A stretch of DNA of 64,000 bases, from positions 68,585-132,584 of the forward strand of contig DJOD01000055.1 of the NCBI GenBank assembly GCA_002437115.1. Reading direction: 5' to 3'. Each line of letters begins with the position of its first letter. The first letter of the stretch is position 1. Under the pieces are notes generated by a model. It made no database searches, had not been told where the DNA came from, and saw nothing but the letters and a program-made list of their open reading frames with translations. Position numbers and translations under genes: made by a program. This document shows, in pieces, positions 61,069 to 64,000 of the stretch. Source of the DNA: Prevotella sp. UBA6447. GTDB lineage: Bacteria; Bacteroidota; Bacteroidia; Bacteroidales; Bacteroidaceae.

Positions 61069-62586
61069 ATGAAGATTTTTACTGCTGCTCAAATTCATGA
61101 GCTCGACAACTATACCATCACACATGAGCCTGTCAAGTCAATTGACTTGATGGAACGGGCTGCAAGAGCCATCTCGCGAGCCATCATGGACGAATGGACT
61201 GACCGCACACCCGTGGTGGTCTTCGCCGGCCCTGGCAACAATGGGGGCGACGCCCTTGCCGTGGCAAGGCTCCTGGCAGAAGAGAACTACAAGGTGAGCG
61301 TTTACCTTTTCAACATCCACAACAAATTGTCGGACGACTGCGCGGCAAACAAGCAGCGGCTCATCGACGGCAACCGGACGACCCACTTCACGGAGGTGAC
61401 GCTCAACTTCGACCCGCCCGAGCTCACGAGTGACATGCTTGTGGTGGACGGACTCTTCGGATCGGGGCTCAACAAGCCACTGATGGGGGGCTTCGCATCG
61501 TTGGTGAAGTACATCAACCAATGTCCAGCAAAGGTGGCGAGCATCGACATCCCATCAGGCTTGATGAGCGAAGACAACACCTACAACATCCACTCGAACA
61601 TCATACAGGCCGACCTGACGCTAACCCTACAGCAGAAAAAGCTGTCCATGCTGATGGCCGACTGCCAAAAATACGTAGGTCGGTTGCGCGTGCTTGACAT
61701 AAGGCTCAGCCACGACTTCATCAGCAAGACGGAGACAACTTGCCGCATTCTGGAGGAGCAAGACGTGCGCAGGATGATACTTACCCGCGACGACTTCGCC
61801 CACAAGGGAACAATGGGGCACGCGCTCATCGTGGCGGGCAGCTACGGCATGGCGGGAGCGGCTGTGCTGGCAACGCGGGCTTGCTTGCGGAGCGGCGTGG
61901 GAAAGGTGACAACCCACACACCCAAGCGCAACTACCTCATCATGCAAACAGCGGTGCCAGAAGCGGTGCTGCAGATTGACCATGAGGAGACTTACTTCTC
62001 GGAAAGTGTGGACAGCGCCGACTTCGACGCGCTGGGCATCGGGCCGGGCATCGGGCTCATTGAGAACACGGCCATAGCCCTCATCGGGCAAATCAGGCGA
62101 ACGGCATGCCCCATCGTGGTTGACGCTGACGCGCTCAACATACTGGCCAACCACCAGGCATGGATGCAACAGTTGCCGGCGGGCATCATCATGACACCCC
62201 ACCCCAAGGAGTTTGACCGCATGGCGGGCAGCACCAGTAACAACGACTACGAGCGGCTCATCAGGGCGCAACAGATGGCCGAGCACATCAAGGGCTACAT
62301 CATCCTGAAGGGTCACTTCTCGGCGCTTTGCATGCCCGACGGGCACATCGTGTTCAACAGCACAGGCAATAGCGGCATGGCCACGGCGGGAAGTGGCGAC
62401 GTGCTCACAGGCATCCTCACAGCCCTACTGGCAAGAGGATACAGCAAGGCTGACGCTTGCCAACTGGGTATATACCTACATGGACTGGCAGGCGACTTGG
62501 CCGCCAAAGAGGTGGGAAAGGAAAGCCTTGTGGCAAGCGACATCATCACGTTCCTGCCCAAGGCATTCCTCAAGCTGGAAGACTGA
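61069..62586 (+). CDS. nnr: Bifunctional NAD(P)HX epimerase/dehydratase
   Basis: The protein (505 aa) repairs hydrated NADH and NADPH. The N-terminal epimerase domain (about 1-215, YjeF_N) has VVFAGPGNNGGDALAVARLL and DGLFGSGLNKPLMGG. The C-terminal ADP-dependent dehydratase domain (about 225-505, carbohydrate-kinase fold) has KGTMGHALIVAGSYGMAGAA, IGPGIGLIEN, the PHPKEFDRM motif and NSTGNSGMATAGSGDVLTGI. The start is fixed by the family N-terminus KIFTAAQIHELD. It is 48 nt ahead of the DUF4831-like gene. Confidence 0.96.
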   Translation: MKIFTAAQIHELDNYTITHEPVKSIDLMERAARAISRAIMDEWTDRTPVVVFAGPGNNGGDALAVARLLAEENYKVSVYLFNIHNKLSDDCAANKQRLIDGNRTTHFTEVTLNFDPPELTSDMLVVDGLFGSGLNKPLMGGFASLVKYINQCPAKVASIDIPSGLMSEDNTYNIHSNIIQADLTLTLQQKKLSMLMADCQKYVGRLRVLDIRLSHDFISKTETTCRILEEQDVRRMILTRDDFAHKGTMGHALIVAGSYGMAGAAVLATRACLRSGVGKVTTHTPKRNYLIMQTAVPEAVLQIDHEETYFSESVDSADFDALGIGPGIGLIENTAIALIGQIRRTACPIVVDADALNILANHQAWMQQLPAGIIMTPHPKEFDRMAGSTSNNDYERLIRAQQMAEHIKGYIILKGHFSALCMPDGHIVFNSTGNSGMATAGSGDVLTGILTALLARGYSKADACQLGIYLHGLAGDLAAKEVGKESLVASDIITFLPKAFLKLED

Positions 62587-62634
62587 CAAGCCTTTGCTTA
62601 TTCACCCACACATCACCCAATCAGCAAACAGACC

Positions 62635-63672
62635 ATGAACATCAAAGGATTATTCTTATTGCTACTGCCTCTCAGCGTTAGCGCACAGTCAATAGAAGGC
62701 ACCGACTACTACTTGCCAAAGACCACATTGCGTTTTACCGTGAAAGTGGAAAAGACACAATACACGCCCGGAAAGCTCGCCGCATACGCTCGCCGCTTCC
62801 TGCGCACGGATGTTCGGCAGGAGACTGAGACCACGTATCGGCTGATCGGTGTCGGCATCACCTCGTTTGCCACACCCGACACAAGCCGGCACTTCACCCT
62901 CATCACCGACAAGAAACACAGTGTGAACAAGGTGTGCAGGGCAAACAACGGACAGCTATTGGCCATCAACACAGTGGCGACGACCACAGCCAGCGCGACA
63001 CCCAAGTTCACTCCTGGCCCCAAGCCTGCGCTGCCCGACCCACACAACTTCATGACGGAAGACATTCTCAACGCGGGGAGCAATGCTAAGATGGCTGAGC
63101 TGACAGCGCAGGAAATATACGACATACGCGACAGTCGAAATCAGCTCAACCGAGGAGAGGCCGACTTCATGCCAAAAGATGGTACGCAAATGGCCATCAT
63201 GCTTGGCAACCTCGACAAGCAAGAGGCTGCCCTCTCGCGGCTCTTCACAGGAACGACGGTGAAAGACACCACTTGGACCAACATAGACCTGACCCCCACC
63301 AAGGAGGGCCAGCAGGTGTTGTTCAGGCTCTCCAAATGGTTGGGCTTGGTCGATGTCGATGACCTCTCGGGTGAGCCTTACACCCTAACCATCACAGATA
63401 AGCACACAGTGGCACAGCCCCAACCCACTACAGAAAAGCAGAAAGAGGACAAGAACGACATCGGGCTGCGCGTATGCCAGCCCAGCAAGATCAGCGTAAC
63501 GGTGGCTCACGGCCAGCATGTTGTGGGCAGCTACGAGGTGTTGGCTCCACAGTTTGGCACTATTGAGTCGCTCAGCGGCGAGCTTTTTGGCAAGAAGCAG
63601 TCGGCCGTGCTCATTCTCGACCCGCTCACAGGCAGCGTGAAAAGCATCGAAGCAATGACCGTCAATAATTGA
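62635..63672 (+). CDS. Exported DUF4831-like protein
   Basis: The protein has 345 aa with signal MNIKGLFLLLLPLSVSAQSI. It continues GTDYYLPKTTLRFTVKVEKT and YTPGKLAAYARRFLRTD, which I associate with DUF4831 proteins of Bacteroidetes; no function is known. The fold appears mostly beta in two halves, with a Thr-rich loop (about 110-125). It follows the NAD(P)HX repair gene and is closed by a terminator. The DUF call is from memory and needs a profile search. Confidence 0.72.
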   Translation: MNIKGLFLLLLPLSVSAQSIEGTDYYLPKTTLRFTVKVEKTQYTPGKLAAYARRFLRTDVRQETETTYRLIGVGITSFATPDTSRHFTLITDKKHSVNKVCRANNGQLLAINTVATTTASATPKFTPGPKPALPDPHNFMTEDILNAGSNAKMAELTAQEIYDIRDSRNQLNRGEADFMPKDGTQMAIMLGNLDKQEAALSRLFTGTTVKDTTWTNIDLTPTKEGQQVLFRLSKWLGLVDVDDLSGEPYTLTITDKHTVAQPQPTTEKQKEDKNDIGLRVCQPSKISVTVAHGQHVVGSYEVLAPQFGTIESLSGELFGKKQSAVLILDPLTGSVKSIEAMTVNN

Positions 63673-63696
63673 CGAACATCTTCAGAACATCTTCAT

Positions 63697-63733
63697 GGGG
63701 CAACTGGCCGTCAGGCTGGTTGCCCCTTTCTTG
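63697..63733 (+). terminator. Terminator after the DUF4831-like gene
   Basis: GGGGCAACTGGCC pairs with GGCTGGTTGCCCC (one mismatch) around 4 nt, followed by TTTCTT. Confidence 0.85.
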
Positions 63734-64000
63734 TCTGATGACAGAAACAGCCAACACCGCCATCCGGGAAAAACAACAAGTCACTGGGAGACGTAAACAC
63801 AAGCATTAATGGAAGCAAGTGCTTTATGACAAAAAAATAATAGTTTAAATTATCCAATTATAGCTATTATTTTGAAAATTTAAGCTATTGTTTTACACGA
63901 AATAGAAGCCGCTGATTAACAACAGCTTACAAGCCGTGTTCAACCGTTTGCCTAATGGTCTGAAGTAGACAGGGAAGCCAATCGAGTAGGAGGAAAACGA
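63734..64000. other. AT-rich end of the window, nothing recognised
   Basis: The last 267 nt hold no start of a recognisable gene on either strand. AATAATAG/TAGCTATTATT-type words near 63828-63895 form weak inverted repeats, which is expected in AT-rich sequence. A gene may begin beyond the edge. Confidence 0.4.

Overview
The window is a stretch of ordinary chromosome from a Bacteroidales bacterium, most likely Prevotellaceae (Prevotella, Segatella or a relative). Three things point there. Gene content and order are typical of the group: a purH-type gene followed by mreB-mreC-mreD-mrdA-rodA, exbB-exbD-exbD-tonB-pstS-TPR, holB-PSP1-gldH, porT, and many Sec lipoproteins. Promoters match the Bacteroidetes sigma consensus (TTTG, about 19-21 nt, TAnnTTTG). 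Ribosome binding sites are weak. I see no phage, plasmid, insertion sequence, CRISPR array or rRNA. There is one tRNA.

Layout. 1-5.1 kb (minus): a tripartite RND efflux operon, adaptor, inner-membrane pump and an outer-membrane factor cut by the window edge. 5.1-6.7 kb (minus): CCA-adding enzyme. 7.3-13.6 kb (plus): a lipoprotein, a tandem DUF1599 protein, a DoxX-like membrane protein coupled to tpiA, a SPOR protein, folE, a DUF4840-like lipoprotein and xth. 14-15.1 kb (minus): an exported TonB_C-type protein. 15.4-21.7 kb (plus): Fsr-type MFS exporter, HAD hydrolase, metF, holB, PSP1/RicT protein and gldH. 21.7-28.1 kb (minus): the elongasome operon led by an IMP-cyclohydrolase-only purH. 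28.3-30.1 kb: an exported carboxypeptidase-regulatory-like protein, porT and a 56-residue 2[4Fe-4S] ferredoxin. 30.2-36.4 kb (minus): a frameshifted lipoprotein gene and the ExbB/ExbD/TonB operon with a PstS-like lipoprotein and a TPR protein. 36.5-41.1 kb (minus): aspartate aminotransferase, ribBA and an LptF/G permease. 41.1-41.8 kb: non-coding and rich in hairpins. 41.8-47.0 kb: a small basic protein, a stand-alone AICAR formyltransferase, a small HTH-like protein, an outer-membrane beta-barrel protein, an exported zinc ribbon and rplS. 47.3-48.9 kb (plus): a 5'-nucleotidase split into two genes in reversed domain order. 49-52.2 kb (minus): GH43 glycosidase and xylulokinase. 52.3-55.1 kb: an ECF sigma factor with a membrane-anchored beta-barrel partner and, divergently, a second DUF4840-like lipoprotein. 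55.3 kb: tRNA-Met. 55.5-60.8 kb (minus): hpt-adk-obg-pgeF-M23 peptidase-BASS transporter. 61.1-63.7 kb (plus): NAD(P)HX repair enzyme and a DUF4831-like protein.

The genes are mainly housekeeping: cell-envelope building and energisation, purine, folate and flavin metabolism, and translation. No large unknown system stands out. The unusual points are smaller. Purine steps 9 and 10 are split over two distant genes. The 5'-nucleotidase is split and reordered. Three genes have a TAnnTTTG box only 4-8 nt before the start codon, which predicts leaderless mRNAs. An ECF sigma factor is coupled to a protein predicted to reach both membranes. An exported double-CPxCGC zinc ribbon sits just upstream of an outer-membrane receptor-like gene. 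A structured non-coding region has two mutually exclusive hairpins. One lipoprotein gene is broken by a single-base frameshift. All calls come from reading the sequence and remembered family features; no database search was run.
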